64,000 nt of DNA from Streptomyces sp. ISL-36 (GCF_018614205.1 NZ_JAGGOS010000021.1:1-64000), one strand, 5' to 3'. Shown: positions 8,678-18,939, counted from the stretch's first letter. Numbers and translations are program-made. Notes: generated by a model not told the origin, from the sequence alone.

Positions 8678-9637
8678 ATGGCCGGGAACAGCCAGCGCAG
8701 GAACCGTCGCACGTCCAACAAGAAGGGTGCGACGGTCGGCAGCGGTGGCCAGCGGCGCAAGGGCCTCGAGGGCAAGGGCCCCACGCCGCCCGCCTCCGCC
8801 CGCAAGGGTCACAAGAAGAACCGCATCGCCAACGCGCAGGCCAAGCATGCCGCCGCCCGCCGCCCCGCCCCCCGCCGCGGCGGCCCCAAGGGCACCTCCG
8901 AGATGGTCGTCGGCCGCAACCCGGTCTTCGAGGCCCTGCGCGACGGCGTCCCCGCGGTCACGCTCTACGTGCAGCAGTTCATCGACAACGACGAGCGCGT
9001 ACGCGACGTCCTCAAGCTCGCCGGCGACCGCGGCAACATCAACCTGATGGAAGCCCCGCGCCAGGAGCTCGACCGGCTGACCAACGGGCTCAACCACCAG
9101 GGCCTGGTCCTGCAGGTCCCGCCGTACGAGTACGCCCACCCCGAGGACCTCACCGCGGCCGCCTACGACGCCCACGAGGACCCGCTGATCGTCGCCCTCG
9201 ACGGCGTCACCGACCCCCGCAACCTCGGCGCGATCGTCCGCTCCGTCTCCGCCTTCGGCGGCCACGGCGTCGTCGTCCCCGAGCGCCGCGCCGCCGGCAT
9301 GACCGCCGGCGCCTGGAAGTCCTCGGCCGGCACCGCCGCCCGCACCCCGGTCTCCCGCGTCACCAACCTGACCCGGGCGCTGGAGGGCTTCCAGAAGGAA
9401 GGCCTCACGGTCGTCGGCCTCGCCGCCGACGGCGAGCACACGGTCGAGGACCTCGAAGCGCTCGACGGCCCGGTCGTCATCGTCATCGGCAGCGAGGGCA
9501 AGGGCCTCGGCCGCCTCGTCGGCGAGACCTGCGACTACCGCGTCCGCATCTCCATGCCGGGCGGAGCGGAGTCGCTGAACGCCGGTGTCGCCGCCGGCAT
9601 CGTCCTCTACGAGGTCGCCCGGCGCCGCTCGCACTGA
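8678..9637 (+). CDS. rlmB: 23S rRNA (guanosine 2'-O)-methyltransferase, TrmH/RlmB family
   Basis: A 319-residue SPOUT methyltransferase. The first 75 or so residues are a basic, disordered RNA-binding extension (MAGNSQRRNRRTSNKKGA). A substrate-binding domain (VVGRNPVFEAL) follows. Then come the three SPOUT motifs: NLGAIVRS, GSEGKGLGRLV and MPGGAESLNAGVAAGIVLYE, which form the SAM-binding knot. It probably methylates a 23S rRNA guanosine such as G2251; the exact target, and whether it also confers resistance, cannot be read from sequence. ATG 8678 follows gacaggaatagg. Confidence 0.88.
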   Translation: MAGNSQRRNRRTSNKKGATVGSGGQRRKGLEGKGPTPPASARKGHKKNRIANAQAKHAAARRPAPRRGGPKGTSEMVVGRNPVFEALRDGVPAVTLYVQQFIDNDERVRDVLKLAGDRGNINLMEAPRQELDRLTNGLNHQGLVLQVPPYEYAHPEDLTAAAYDAHEDPLIVALDGVTDPRNLGAIVRSVSAFGGHGVVVPERRAAGMTAGAWKSSAGTAARTPVSRVTNLTRALEGFQKEGLTVVGLAADGEHTVEDLEALDGPVVIVIGSEGKGLGRLVGETCDYRVRISMPGGAESLNAGVAAGIVLYEVARRRSH

Positions 9638-9672
9638 CACCTCGCGCGCGCCACGTACGGCGTACACGGAGC

Positions 9673-9699
9673 AGGGCCCACCTCGCTGAGCTGGGCCCT
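9673..9699 (+). terminator. terminator after rlmB
   Basis: An 8-bp stem (agggccca / tgggccct) with an 11-nt loop and a short T-rich tail (ttccc), 35 nt after the rlmB stop. Confidence 0.65.
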
Positions 9700-9781
9700 T
9701 TCCCGTAACGGGCGATCTTGACGGGTCTCGGACATTCCGAGCCCGTCAAGGCAGTGTCCTAACCCCGCGTCACTCGGTTAG

Positions 9782-11332
9782 ATGAGTGTGGACACCAGAA
9801 CGCCCCGGCCGGGGTTCGACGATCAGCCCGCGCTGAGCATGGTCAAAGTGGATTCCGACCCCGCGCAGGTCATCGTGAACCACGCCAGCTTCCGTGTGCG
9901 GCTCGCGCCGGCCCAGCAGCCGAAGTTCGCCGCGGCCTCCCGCGGCTCCGCCCTCGCCGGAGCCGCCGCGGGCGCGACCGCGGCGCGCCGCCGCCCCGTC
10001 GTATGGACCGGAAAGTCCGCGCCCGGCGACCCCGGCGCGACCGGGCTCCTCCAGGCCGTGCGGGAGTCCTCCGTCTCCACCCTCGAACCCCCGGCGCCCC
10101 GCTCACCCCTCGACGCCGGCGCCACCCAGGCGATCCCGCGCATCGACGACACGATGCCGACGCAGGTCGTCCCCGCCGCCGGCCCCCCGCTGCTGCCCCC
10201 GATGCGGCGCGCCGAAGGCGCCTACGACGACCTCCCGCAGGACGAGGCGTACGGACAGCAGCCGTACGACGACGGCGACGAGGACCGCGCCCGGCCGAAC
10301 CGCCACGGCGCCGACCCCGTCCGGCACGCCTACTACCCGGGCCGCCGGATGAACCTCGGCGTGGTGCTCCTCCCGCTCCGCGTCTTCCTCGGCTTCATCT
10401 CCGTCTACGCCGGCATGGGCAAGCTCTGCGACCCCGTCTACTTCGACGGCGGCGAACGCGGCTCCATGGTCAACTGGCTCAACTCGCTGCATCCCTGGGC
10501 GCTCGCCGAGCCCCTGCGCGACTTCGCCCTCCAGCACCCCGTCGGCGCCGGCCTGACGGTCGCCTTCCTCCAGGTCGTCGTCGGCGTCCTCACCGTCCTC
10601 GGACTCTGGCAGCGGGTCGCCGCCGTCTTCGGCGCCCTGCTCTCCGCCGCGCTCATCCTCACCGTCAGCTGGAAGACCGTCCCGGTCTACGAGGCCCCCG
10701 ACTTCATCTTCCTCGCCGCCTGGTCCCCGCTGATCATCGCCGGCGCCCCCGTCTACTCCATCGACGCCCGCCTCGCCGGCGAAGCCTGGCGGACACTCGG
10801 GCCCCGCTCCGAACTCTGGCAGCTCCGCCGCCGGGTCCTGCGCCGCGGCGCCCTGGTGACCTCCGTCGTCGTCGGCCTCACCCTGCTCCTCGGCTCCATC
10901 CTCGGCGGGGCCGTACGGTCCACCGAGATGGTCACCGTCCCGGGCCCGAACGACGACCCGATCAACCACCTGCCCGGCCGGACCCTCCCGCAGGAGCCCG
11001 GCTCCCAGAGCCCGTCCCGCTCCGCCTCCACCCAGCCCAAGCCGTCGGCGACCACCGGCGCGAGCGGCGAGGGCGAGGACGAGGAAACAGCCTCGCCGAG
11101 CGAGAGCGCACGGGAGACCGGCCGCGCCGAGAGCCGGCCCACCGCCACCCAGGGCACCGGCACCGGCAGCTCCCCGACCCAGTCCCGGCCCGCGTCCCCG
11201 CCGTCCAGCAGCTCGGGCCCGAGCAGCACGGGCGGGACCTCCGGAGGCTCCGGCGGCACGGACGGCGGCTCCTCGGACGGCGGCTCGACCAGCGGCGGCA
11301 ACCGCAACCCGATCGGCGGCCTGCTGGGCTGA
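9782..11332 (+). CDS. DoxX-family membrane protein with long disordered termini
   Basis: A 516-residue protein. The first 190 or so residues are a disordered Pro/Ala/Asp-rich cytosolic part. Four hydrophobic segments at about 192-212, 255-276, 279-297 and 307-327 match the DoxX four-helix fold (FLGFISVYAGMGKL). A fifth helix is at about 356-376. The C-terminal 140 residues are a Ser/Thr/Gly/Pro-rich tail, probably extracellular. DoxX proteins are linked to redox processes and quinone chemistry; a specific role is not known here. ATG 9782; a GTG two codons later is an alternative. Confidence 0.82.
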   Translation: MSVDTRTPRPGFDDQPALSMVKVDSDPAQVIVNHASFRVRLAPAQQPKFAAASRGSALAGAAAGATAARRRPVVWTGKSAPGDPGATGLLQAVRESSVSTLEPPAPRSPLDAGATQAIPRIDDTMPTQVVPAAGPPLLPPMRRAEGAYDDLPQDEAYGQQPYDDGDEDRARPNRHGADPVRHAYYPGRRMNLGVVLLPLRVFLGFISVYAGMGKLCDPVYFDGGERGSMVNWLNSLHPWALAEPLRDFALQHPVGAGLTVAFLQVVVGVLTVLGLWQRVAAVFGALLSAALILTVSWKTVPVYEAPDFIFLAAWSPLIIAGAPVYSIDARLAGEAWRTLGPRSELWQLRRRVLRRGALVTSVVVGLTLLLGSILGGAVRSTEMVTVPGPNDDPINHLPGRTLPQEPGSQSPSRSASTQPKPSATTGASGEGEDEETASPSESARETGRAESRPTATQGTGTGSSPTQSRPASPPSSSSGPSSTGGTSGGSGGTDGGSSDGGSTSGGNRNPIGGLLG

Positions 11333-11357
11333 CGCCCAGGGGACGGTACGTACGGGA

Positions 11358-11388
11358 AAGGGGCCGCACCCACGGGGTGCGGCCCCTT
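11358..11388. terminator. bidirectional terminator DoxX / nucleotidyltransferase
   Basis: A perfect 14-bp stem (aaggggccgcaccc / gggtgcggcccctt) with a 3-nt loop between two convergent genes; A and T runs flank both sides. Confidence 0.88.
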
Positions 11389-11471
11389 CCTCATGCCCGG
11401 CGAGCCCGTCGCGTACGGGCGTTCCCGCGCGTGCGAGAGGCCGGGCACGAGAGGTCGCCTACGAGAGGCTG

Positions 11472-12188
11472 TCAGGCTCCCTGGGCGGCCAGCTCCTTGG
11501 CCGCCTCCGTGAGGTCCTTCGCCGTGTCGATGGCCCGCCAGTAGGCCCCCTGAGGCAGCGGGAAGCCCGCCAGGCGGCGGTCCCTGGCCAGTTGGGGGAA
11601 GGTGGTGCGCTCGTGGTCGCCCAGGTCCGGGAGGAGCTTGGTGAACTCCGCGGAGAAGACGTACACGCCGGCGTTGATGAGATACGGCGACGGCGGCGAC
11701 TCGATGAAGTCGGTGATGTGCCCGAAGGTGTCGGTCTCGACGGCGCCCCACGGGATCCGGGGGCGGGCGAGCGCGAGCGTGGCGGTGGCGGCCCGCTCGG
11801 CGTGGAACTCCGCCATCTCACGCAGGGAGAAACGGGTCCAGATGTCGCCGTTGGTGGCGTACCAGGGCTGAGCGGGCTCAGGCAGACGCGCGGCGGCGTA
11901 CTTGAGGCCGCCGCCACGGCCGAGCGGCTCCGACTCGACGACGGTCGTCACACGGAGCGGCAGATCGGCGCTCGCCAGCCAGTCCTGGAGCACCTCGGCG
12001 AGATGGCCGCAGGACACGACGGCGTCCGTGACGCCCTCGGCGGCGAGCCAGGAAAGCTGATGGCCGATGATCGGGGTCCCGGTGCCCGGGATCTCGACCA
12101 TCGGCTTGGGGCGGTCGTCGGTGTACGGGCGCAGGCGCGAGCCCTGGCCGCCCGCCAGGACCACGGCCTGCGTCGGGAAGGTATGCAT
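11472..12188 (-). CDS. NDP-sugar nucleotidyltransferase
   Basis: A 238-residue GT-A fold pyrophosphorylase. The N-terminal signature AVVLAGGQGSRLRPYT...RPKPMVEI binds the nucleotide triphosphate, and NGDIW holds the metal-binding Asp. Such enzymes form NDP-sugars (for example GDP-mannose or dTDP-glucose) from sugar 1-phosphates. It lacks the C-terminal left-handed helix domain of larger GlmU/GmpP-type enzymes. The substrate is not identifiable from sequence. It converges on the DoxX gene. Confidence 0.85.
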   Translation of the reverse strand: MHTFPTQAVVLAGGQGSRLRPYTDDRPKPMVEIPGTGTPIIGHQLSWLAAEGVTDAVVSCGHLAEVLQDWLASADLPLRVTTVVESEPLGRGGGLKYAAARLPEPAQPWYATNGDIWTRFSLREMAEFHAERAATATLALARPRIPWGAVETDTFGHITDFIESPPSPYLINAGVYVFSAEFTKLLPDLGDHERTTFPQLARDRRLAGFPLPQGAYWRAIDTAKDLTEAAKELAAQGA

Positions 12189-12250
12189 GGCGCGAACGAT
12201 ATGCGTACCCCGTGAGCCGGGCGCTCAGTGTCGTGAGGCGCGGTCGCGGT

Positions 12251-12694
12251 TCAGCCGGCGAGCATCACGCCGGTCGCGAACGAGGTGTCGCAGACGGGGC
12301 GGGAGTAGGACTGGGCGCGTGTGGGTCCGTAGTGCTTGACCGCGGCACGGCCGAGGGCGCGCGCGATGGACATGCAGTGCTTGGCGAGGGACGGACGGTT
12401 CTCGACCTCGCGCTGGAGGTGGGTGAGAGCCGTTCCGGGGTCCTTCTCCTGAAGCTCTGCGAGGAGCTGGTCGCGCAGAATATCCTGCGGGGCACGGGAC
12501 TTGGCGGGGGCGGAGACGTCCGTGGAGGATGCGGTGAGCATCTGGGTCCCGGAGCCCTGGCCGGCCCACGGCACCGCGGACACCGCGAGCGTGCCGGAGA
12601 GCACCAGGACGACGGGCAGGACCAGAGCGAGAGAGCGGCCGATACGGCGGGCAGTGTGCGTCACGCAGGCGAGCGTAGCGGCCGGTGATGACAT
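12251..12694 (-). CDS. small secreted protein, unknown function
   Basis: A 147-residue protein with a signal peptide (RRIGRSLALVLPVVLVLSGT) and a predicted mature part of about 100 residues, helical, with two Cys in the C-terminal half (KHCMS, PVCDT) that could form a disulfide. No family is recognised. ATG 12694 is used; a GTG at 12664 (MTHTARRIGRS) gives a more ordinary signal peptide and is preceded by a -10-like 'tacgct', so it is a serious alternative. Same strand as the nucleotidyltransferase, 62 nt apart. Confidence 0.65.
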   Translation of the reverse strand: MSSPAATLACVTHTARRIGRSLALVLPVVLVLSGTLAVSAVPWAGQGSGTQMLTASSTDVSAPAKSRAPQDILRDQLLAELQEKDPGTALTHLQREVENRPSLAKHCMSIARALGRAAVKHYGPTRAQSYSRPVCDTSFATGVMLAG

Positions 12695-12830
12695 GGCGAC
12701 ATTGAGTCACTCTCCCGAGGGATGGTTCGAGGCGGCTTTTCGAATCCCGTGTTGACGCCGCGTCCCGGGCGGCGCCCGAATTGGCCGGTCTGCCGGGGTA
12801 TTTGTCGACACGGGCGTGGCGTACGCGAAC

Positions 12831-12859
12831 GGCCCCGCATCTGCAACAGATGCGGGGCC
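12831..12859 (-). terminator. terminator after msiK
   Basis: A perfect 13-bp stem (ggccccgcatctg / cagatgcggggcc) with a 3-nt loop, 17 nt downstream of the msiK stop. Confidence 0.85.
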
Positions 12860-12875
12860 ATACGGAGCTGCTGGG

Positions 12876-13973
<1,098 letters not shown>

Positions 13974-14031
13974 GGTGATGTGTCCCTTCACCGGCAGGAA
14001 CGTGCCGGACGATCCGAGTAAAGGAAGGATT

Positions 14032-14047
14032 GAGGTCTAGTCCACCA
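14032..14047. promoter_or_regulatory. DasR-type operator (dre) upstream of msiK
   Basis: 'gaggtctagtccacca' matches the dre core (GGTCTAG-CCA palindrome) bound by the GlcNAc-responsive repressor DasR. It shares 13 identical bases (aggtctagtccac) with the site before nagK at 40985-41000. It is 59 nt upstream of the msiK start. Confidence 0.72.
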
Positions 14048-14155
14048 GGGTGAACTCCCCGTGACGCTACCTGGCGATTGCGGATCTGTCAGCAGTCCGT
14101 GGTCGGCGAGATTTTCGATTGAGGCGGGGCGGGGGTTCGTTACACTGCACTCGCT

Positions 14156-14229
14156 GCCTCCTTAGCTCAGCTGGCCAGAGCACCGCTCTTGTAAAGCGGG
14201 GGTCGTCGGTTCGAACCCGACAGGGGGCT
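14156..14229 (+). tRNA. tRNA-Thr (anticodon UGU)
   Basis: A complete 74-nt cloverleaf: acceptor gcctcct pairs with agggggc (one G-U), anticodon stem ccgct/agcgg with loop cttgtaa giving anticodon TGT, and T-arm gtcggttcgaacccgac. No CCA is encoded, as usual in Streptomyces. It reads ACA codons. Confidence 0.94.
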
Positions 14230-14235
14230 CACGGC

Positions 14236-14278
14236 AAAGGGCCAGCGCAGGGGCATGTTCCCCCGGCGCTGGCCCTTT
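14236..14278. terminator. terminator after tRNA-Thr / VCBS gene
   Basis: A 13-bp stem (aaagggccagcgc / gcgctggcccttt), 6 nt after the tRNA end. It can serve both the tRNA and the converging secreted-protein gene. Confidence 0.85.
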
Positions 14279-14316
14279 CGCATGATCACGGCCGTGCCAC
14301 CTGCGTGCCGTGGGCG

Positions 14317-16611
14317 TCAGAAGATCTGGCTCGCTCCCTGTCCGGGGGCCCAGCCCAGGACTCCGGCCTTGAAGGGGGCGCGCCAGTCGCCCGTGCCCTG
14401 GTAGCGGTAGACGATCTCGCGCGGGTCGGACGGGTTCGAGAGGTACGCGATCAGGTCGGGGTGGCCGTCGTTGTTGCCGTCGCCGATGCTGACGATCCGG
14501 CTGTAGGCGTTCCAGCCGCCGCCGAGCTTCACGCGGGGGGCGAAGGTGCCGTCGCCCGTGCCGAGGTACATCCAGAGGACGCCGTCCCTGTCACGGGCGA
14601 CGAGGTCTCCGGCGGGGTCGCCGGCGAGGTTGCCGGTGGCGGTGATCTCGTTGTAGATGCCCCAGCCGGTGCCGATCTGCTTGCGGGCGCCGAGCGGGGC
14701 GTTGGTCTCCCCGGTGCCGGGGTAGAGCCAGAGGCCGCCGTTCTTGTCGGTGGCGAGGACGTCGGCCTTGCCGTCGGCGTTCAGGTCGCTGCCGCCGACG
14801 ATCTTGTCGTAGATGCCCCAGCCGGTGCCGATCTGGACCCGCGGCTTCAGGCCCTTGTCGTACGGGTAGATCCACAGCCCGCCGCTCTTGTCCCGGGCGA
14901 TGATCTCGGGGTTGGTGTCGCCGCCGAGGTTGCCGGGGGTCGAGACGCGGTCGTAGATGTTCCAGCCGGTGCCCCATTCGCTGCTGTTGTGTCCACGTGC
15001 GTCGTAGGCCACCTCGAGCTTGCCCACCGGGTCGATGGTGAGCAGGTCCGGATACCCGTTGTCGTCGAAGTCGTGACGGCGGGGAGCGCGGGTGATGGTC
15101 GTGGTCCCGCTCAGCTTCACGCTCTGGCCCACGCCGTCGAGCGGATAGACCCATACGTCCCAGGTGAGCGGTCCGTTGTTGATCGGCCGGACGGAGAGCC
15201 ACTCCCCGTAGCCGTCGTCGGTCCAGCCGTTCCACGACACGGAGACCGATCCGGAACCAGACCCCGCGACCCTGCTCGCGGCCCGGCCCTCCCACTTGTA
15301 CGTGCGGTAGTAGCCGGGCACCTCGTCGAGCCCGAGCACCACCGTGACGCCGATGTTGCGCCGGTTCGCGTCGAACGTGAAGGGGAACCCGCCGCGGTAC
15401 TTGTCGAGGTCGAGCACCTCGGGGATGTTGTGCCCGGTCACGGCCAGCTGGGTCGGCTCGCCGCTGCGGGCCACCAGCGAGCGGGTCACGTCCCCGTCGC
15501 CGGCCGTGACCCGGTACAGGCCCTCGCCCTCGTTGTCCGCGAGGGAGCCGCCGCGGACGAGGAGGGTGCCGTCGGGCGCGGTGGTGAGGCTCGTCGCGTG
15601 TTCCAGGACCTCCCGCGCGGGGTCGGTGGCCAGGGACTTGGCGACGAAGGGAAGGCGGTCGCTGAACGGGTCGGTGGCGTCCTCCCCGTACACGAGCCAG
15701 GAGCCGGTCAGGCCGACCTTGACGCCGGTGACGGCCGTGGTGCCGACGGAGAAGCGCTCGGTCACGCCGGGCTTCGTCCGGTCGGCGACGACCACGGACT
15801 TCTGCGTCCGGCCGTTGGCGTCCGTGGTGTTCTCGACCCAGGCCACATGGGTGGCGGAGACGGCGGCGGAGGGGGAGTCGGAGGCGGGCGCGGTGTTCTC
15901 GTACGTCTCCGTGGCCGCGCTGGTGGCGAGGTCGACGACGGCGTAGTGCGTCTTGCCGGTGACCCCCCGGTAAGCGACGAGGGCGGTGCCCGGCAGGGCG
16001 GAGGCCACGGTGAACGCGTCGGCGCCGGCGGGCAGTCCGGTGACGACGCGGTTGCGGACGGAGCCGTCGCTGTCGCGGACGACGGTGTGGAGCTCCGTGG
16101 CGCCTGTGGAGGCGGTGACGCTGGTGAGAACGGTCGACCCCACGGCGGCGATCGCGATGTTGACGCCGCCGCCGAGCGTCTTGAGGTCGATCTCGACGGG
16201 TGCGGCGCCCGTGGCCATGTCCCGGAGCTGCAGGACGAGATCGTCGGTCTCGGTGACGACGACGTCGGAGGCGGCTCCCAGGACCGGGGCCCGACCGCCG
16301 GCACCGACGGCGGTCGAGGTGCCGTCGGCGTAGCGGGTCCAGCGGTACTCGGTCGAGCTCTTGCTGAGGAAGCCGGTGGTGCCCGCGCTGACGATCTCGG
16401 ACGCGACCGGGAAGGGGACCACGTTCGCGGTGGTCGTGGCGGCGGGCGCCGACACGGCGGCCGGAGCGACGGCGGTGGTCGAGGCGACGGCGGTGGTCGA
16501 GGCGACGGCGGCCGGAGCGGCCGCCAGGGTTCCGGCGGTGACGGCGAGGGCGGCGGTGATCGCCGCGGTCAGTCGCCGGGACCGGAGCGTGATGCTGTTT
16601 GTCTGGGACAA
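14317..16611 (-). CDS. secreted FG-GAP/VCBS-repeat beta-propeller protein
   Basis: A 764-residue exported protein. The signal peptide and an Ala/Thr-rich linker, with the repeat ASTTAVASTTAV, cover about residues 1-65. A middle part (70-450) looks like a beta-propeller. The C-terminal 280 residues hold at least four FG-GAP/VCBS-type calcium-binding repeats of the form D-x-N-x-D-G-x-x-D (DFDDNGYPDLL, DLNADGKADVL, DGNNDGHPDLI) alternating with GTGWxIY repeats. Such proteins are common exported adhesion or carbohydrate-interacting proteins in Streptomyces. The function is not known. A truncated paralogue lies 80 nt upstream. Confidence 0.82.
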   Translation of the reverse strand: MSQTNSITLRSRRLTAAITAALAVTAGTLAAAPAAVASTTAVASTTAVAPAAVSAPAATTTANVVPFPVASEIVSAGTTGFLSKSSTEYRWTRYADGTSTAVGAGGRAPVLGAASDVVVTETDDLVLQLRDMATGAAPVEIDLKTLGGGVNIAIAAVGSTVLTSVTASTGATELHTVVRDSDGSVRNRVVTGLPAGADAFTVASALPGTALVAYRGVTGKTHYAVVDLATSAATETYENTAPASDSPSAAVSATHVAWVENTTDANGRTQKSVVVADRTKPGVTERFSVGTTAVTGVKVGLTGSWLVYGEDATDPFSDRLPFVAKSLATDPAREVLEHATSLTTAPDGTLLVRGGSLADNEGEGLYRVTAGDGDVTRSLVARSGEPTQLAVTGHNIPEVLDLDKYRGGFPFTFDANRRNIGVTVVLGLDEVPGYYRTYKWEGRAASRVAGSGSGSVSVSWNGWTDDGYGEWLSVRPINNGPLTWDVWVYPLDGVGQSVKLSGTTTITRAPRRHDFDDNGYPDLLTIDPVGKLEVAYDARGHNSSEWGTGWNIYDRVSTPGNLGGDTNPEIIARDKSGGLWIYPYDKGLKPRVQIGTGWGIYDKIVGGSDLNADGKADVLATDKNGGLWLYPGTGETNAPLGARKQIGTGWGIYNEITATGNLAGDPAGDLVARDRDGVLWMYLGTGDGTFAPRVKLGGGWNAYSRIVSIGDGNNDGHPDLIAYLSNPSDPREIVYRYQGTGDWRAPFKAGVLGWAPGQGASQIF

Positions 16612-16691
16612 CGCTGGTTCCTCTCAGGAGACCGGCGGCAGGGAGGCCGCCGGCCCTGCTTCATCTGTGGTCAGGCGTGGTCGTCGAACGG

Positions 16692-17213
16692 TCAGGAGTA
16701 GTCGTCGAACGCCGCGGTCTCGCCCGAGTAGAGCGGGGTGCTCCCATGCCTCTCGGGCAGCTCGGCCCATGTGGCGGGGGAGTGGTACACGGTCGAACCG
16801 GTCGGCCCGATGGCGAGCAGGCCCGCTCGTTCGCCGTCCCGGACGGGGCCGACGGCGACGAAGTGGGGGTCGAGGGTCGTCGGCTCGCCGCTGGCGGCCA
16901 TGTCGTAGAACCGGTGGAGGTCGGGGGCGGTCCGAACGACCACGGTGTCGGAACGGGTCGAGCCGAGCGAGGTCCCCTCGATCTCGGTCGTGGAACCGTC
17001 GGCGTAGCGGGTCCACAGGAGCTTGTCGGCCTCGGTGCCCCGGGTCAGGAAGCCGGTCGTTCCTGCGCTGATGACGGCGCTGTTCTGCGGGAAGGACAGC
17101 TGCCCCTGCTGCTCCTGCTCCTGCTGCGCGGCCGCGGCGAAGGCGGCCGGCGTGGCAGTCGGCGCGAGGACGGTGGTGACGGCGACGGCCAGAGCGTTGC
17201 CTGCACGGGACAA
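16692..17213 (-). CDS. truncated paralogue of the VCBS-repeat protein
   Basis: A 173-residue protein with a signal peptide. Residues about 45-75 (VISAGTTGFLTRGTEADKLLWTRYADGST) align with VSAGTTGFLSKSSTEYRWTRYADGT in the next gene downstream, and the following sequence is similarly placed. It stops where the neighbour continues for several hundred residues, so it keeps only the N-terminal third. It may be a degenerate duplicate or a small secreted protein in its own right. A poly-Gln/Glu stretch (QQEQEQQGQ) follows the signal. Confidence 0.65.
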   Translation of the reverse strand: MSRAGNALAVAVTTVLAPTATPAAFAAAAQQEQEQQGQLSFPQNSAVISAGTTGFLTRGTEADKLLWTRYADGSTTEIEGTSLGSTRSDTVVVRTAPDLHRFYDMAASGEPTTLDPHFVAVGPVRDGERAGLLAIGPTGSTVYHSPATWAELPERHGSTPLYSGETAAFDDYS

Positions 17214-17356
17214 GGCCTGATTCCCCCTGTTGTCTGAAGGCGCGCACGACGCGCGACACCCCTTCAGACACGCCAGTGATCAGAGAGGTTGTACGGAAAT
17301 CAACCTCGCGTTCGGGCGGGGGGACCGCCGTTCAGGCCCTTCGACGGCCCGTGGGG

Positions 17357-18766
17357 TCAGCGTCCCGCCAGCCGGTCGGCGATCTTGGCGATGGGGGCCG
17401 TGGTGGCGGTGTGGGTGGTGGATTCGCGGTGGTCGGCGGTGCGGTAGGCCGCGTACATCGTCTGGACGCCGAGCCAGCGCAGAGGTTCCGGTTCCCACTT
17501 GCGGACCTTGAGGTTGACCCAGGGGAGGCTCGTCAGGTCGGTGGGGCCCGACTGGCCGGAGTCCTGCTGGATGAGGTCGCGCAGGGTGCGGGCGGCGAGG
17601 TTGGTGGTGGCGACGCCGGAGCCGACGTAGCCGCCGGCCCAGCCCAGGCCGGTGGAACGGTCCAGGGTGACGGTGGCGCACCAGTCGCGGGGGACGCCGA
17701 GGACACCGGACCAGGCGTGGGCGACGGAGACGCCGGCCAGGGTCGGGAAGAAGCGGATGAGGATCTCGCGCAGGGCCTCGACGGTCTGCGGCTGGGTGCG
17801 GCCGTCGTTGTCCGTCTTCGACGCGTACCGGTAGGGGACGCCGCGGCCGCCGAGGGCGATGCGGCCGTCGGCGGTGCGCTGGGCGTACATGTAAGCGTGG
17901 GCCATGTCGCCGAGGGTTTCGAGGCCGTTCCAGCCGATGGATTCCCATTGGGCGTCGGTGAGGGGCTCGGTGGCGATCATGGAGGAGTTCATGGGGAGCC
18001 AGGTGCGGCGCTGGCCGGCGAGGGAGGCGGTGAAGCCTTCGGTGCAGCGCAGGACGTACGGGGCGCGCACGGTGCCGTAGGGGGTGATGGCGTGCTTGGG
18101 CTTGATCTCGGTGACGGGGGTCGACTCGTGGATGGTGACGCCGAGGGCTTCGACGGCCGCCGCGAGGCCCTTGACGAGTTTCACGGGGTGGAGGCGGGCG
18201 CCGTGCGGGGTCCAGGTGGAGCCGACGGCGCCGGAGACGCGGATGCGGTCGGCGGTCGCACGGGCGCCGTACAGCTCGCGGTCCTTCTCGCCGAACGCGA
18301 TCTCGACGGCGTGGAACTGCTTGAGGCGGGCGAGCTGGGCGGGGGAGTGGGCGACTTCGAGGACACCGCCCTGGTGGATGTCGGCGTCGATGCCCTCCTC
18401 GGCCGCGACGCGGACGACCTCGGTGACGGTGTCGTTCATGGCCTGCTGGAGGCGGACGGCCGCGTCGTGGCCGTGCAGCCTGGCGTAGCGGTCGCGGCCC
18501 GCGATGCCGTTGTAGAGCCAGCCGCCGTTGCGTCCGGAGGCGCCGTAGCCGCAGAACTTGGCTTCGAGGACGGTGATGTTGAGGAAGGGGACGGCCTTCT
18601 TGAGGTAGTAGGCGGTCCACAGGCCGGTGTAGCCGCCGCCGACGATGCAGACATCGGCCGAGGTGTCCCCGGGCAGCGGCTCGCGCGGGTCGGGGGTGCC
18701 TTCCTGCGCGTACCAGAACGAGATGCCGCCGTTGACCGTGCTGCCGGAACTGCCCGTGCTGCTCAT
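17357..18766 (-). CDS. FAD-dependent amine oxidoreductase (DAO family, PuuB-like)
   Basis: A 469-residue protein with the dinucleotide-binding motif VCIVGGGYTGLWTAYYL near residue 40, the substrate-site GYGASGRNGGW typical of gamma-glutamylputrescine oxidases, and the C-terminal GWAGGYVGSGVATTNLAARTL. These flavoenzymes oxidise secondary or primary amines, releasing peroxide. Start ATG 18766 is preceded by GAGAAGGG; a longer frame upstream is Arg/Pro-rich and not used. The substrate is uncertain. Confidence 0.83.
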   Translation of the reverse strand: MSSTGSSGSTVNGGISFWYAQEGTPDPREPLPGDTSADVCIVGGGYTGLWTAYYLKKAVPFLNITVLEAKFCGYGASGRNGGWLYNGIAGRDRYARLHGHDAAVRLQQAMNDTVTEVVRVAAEEGIDADIHQGGVLEVAHSPAQLARLKQFHAVEIAFGEKDRELYGARATADRIRVSGAVGSTWTPHGARLHPVKLVKGLAAAVEALGVTIHESTPVTEIKPKHAITPYGTVRAPYVLRCTEGFTASLAGQRRTWLPMNSSMIATEPLTDAQWESIGWNGLETLGDMAHAYMYAQRTADGRIALGGRGVPYRYASKTDNDGRTQPQTVEALREILIRFFPTLAGVSVAHAWSGVLGVPRDWCATVTLDRSTGLGWAGGYVGSGVATTNLAARTLRDLIQQDSGQSGPTDLTSLPWVNLKVRKWEPEPLRWLGVQTMYAAYRTADHRESTTHTATTAPIAKIADRLAGR

Positions 18767-18939
18767 GGTGCCCTTCTCCCTGAGGTGTGGGCGGGAGGTT
18801 ACTGGAGGCGTCGGTCCTGTGGATACGGGTCGTCCGGCGCCGGGTCGGGGCCGGGGGCGAGCGGCACGCGCGGGGCGACGGGGCCGACCGGGCCGTATTT
18901 TCAAGGGCGTTGAAGGAAGCGGGTGTCTAGCATCGGGGT

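Noticed and set aside
14156-14229. tRNA-Thr as attachment site for the nearby remnant
   Set aside because: No second copy of the tRNA 3' end is seen in the window, and the remnant is 6 kb away with intact chromosomal-type genes between. Serine recombinases also rarely use tRNA sites.
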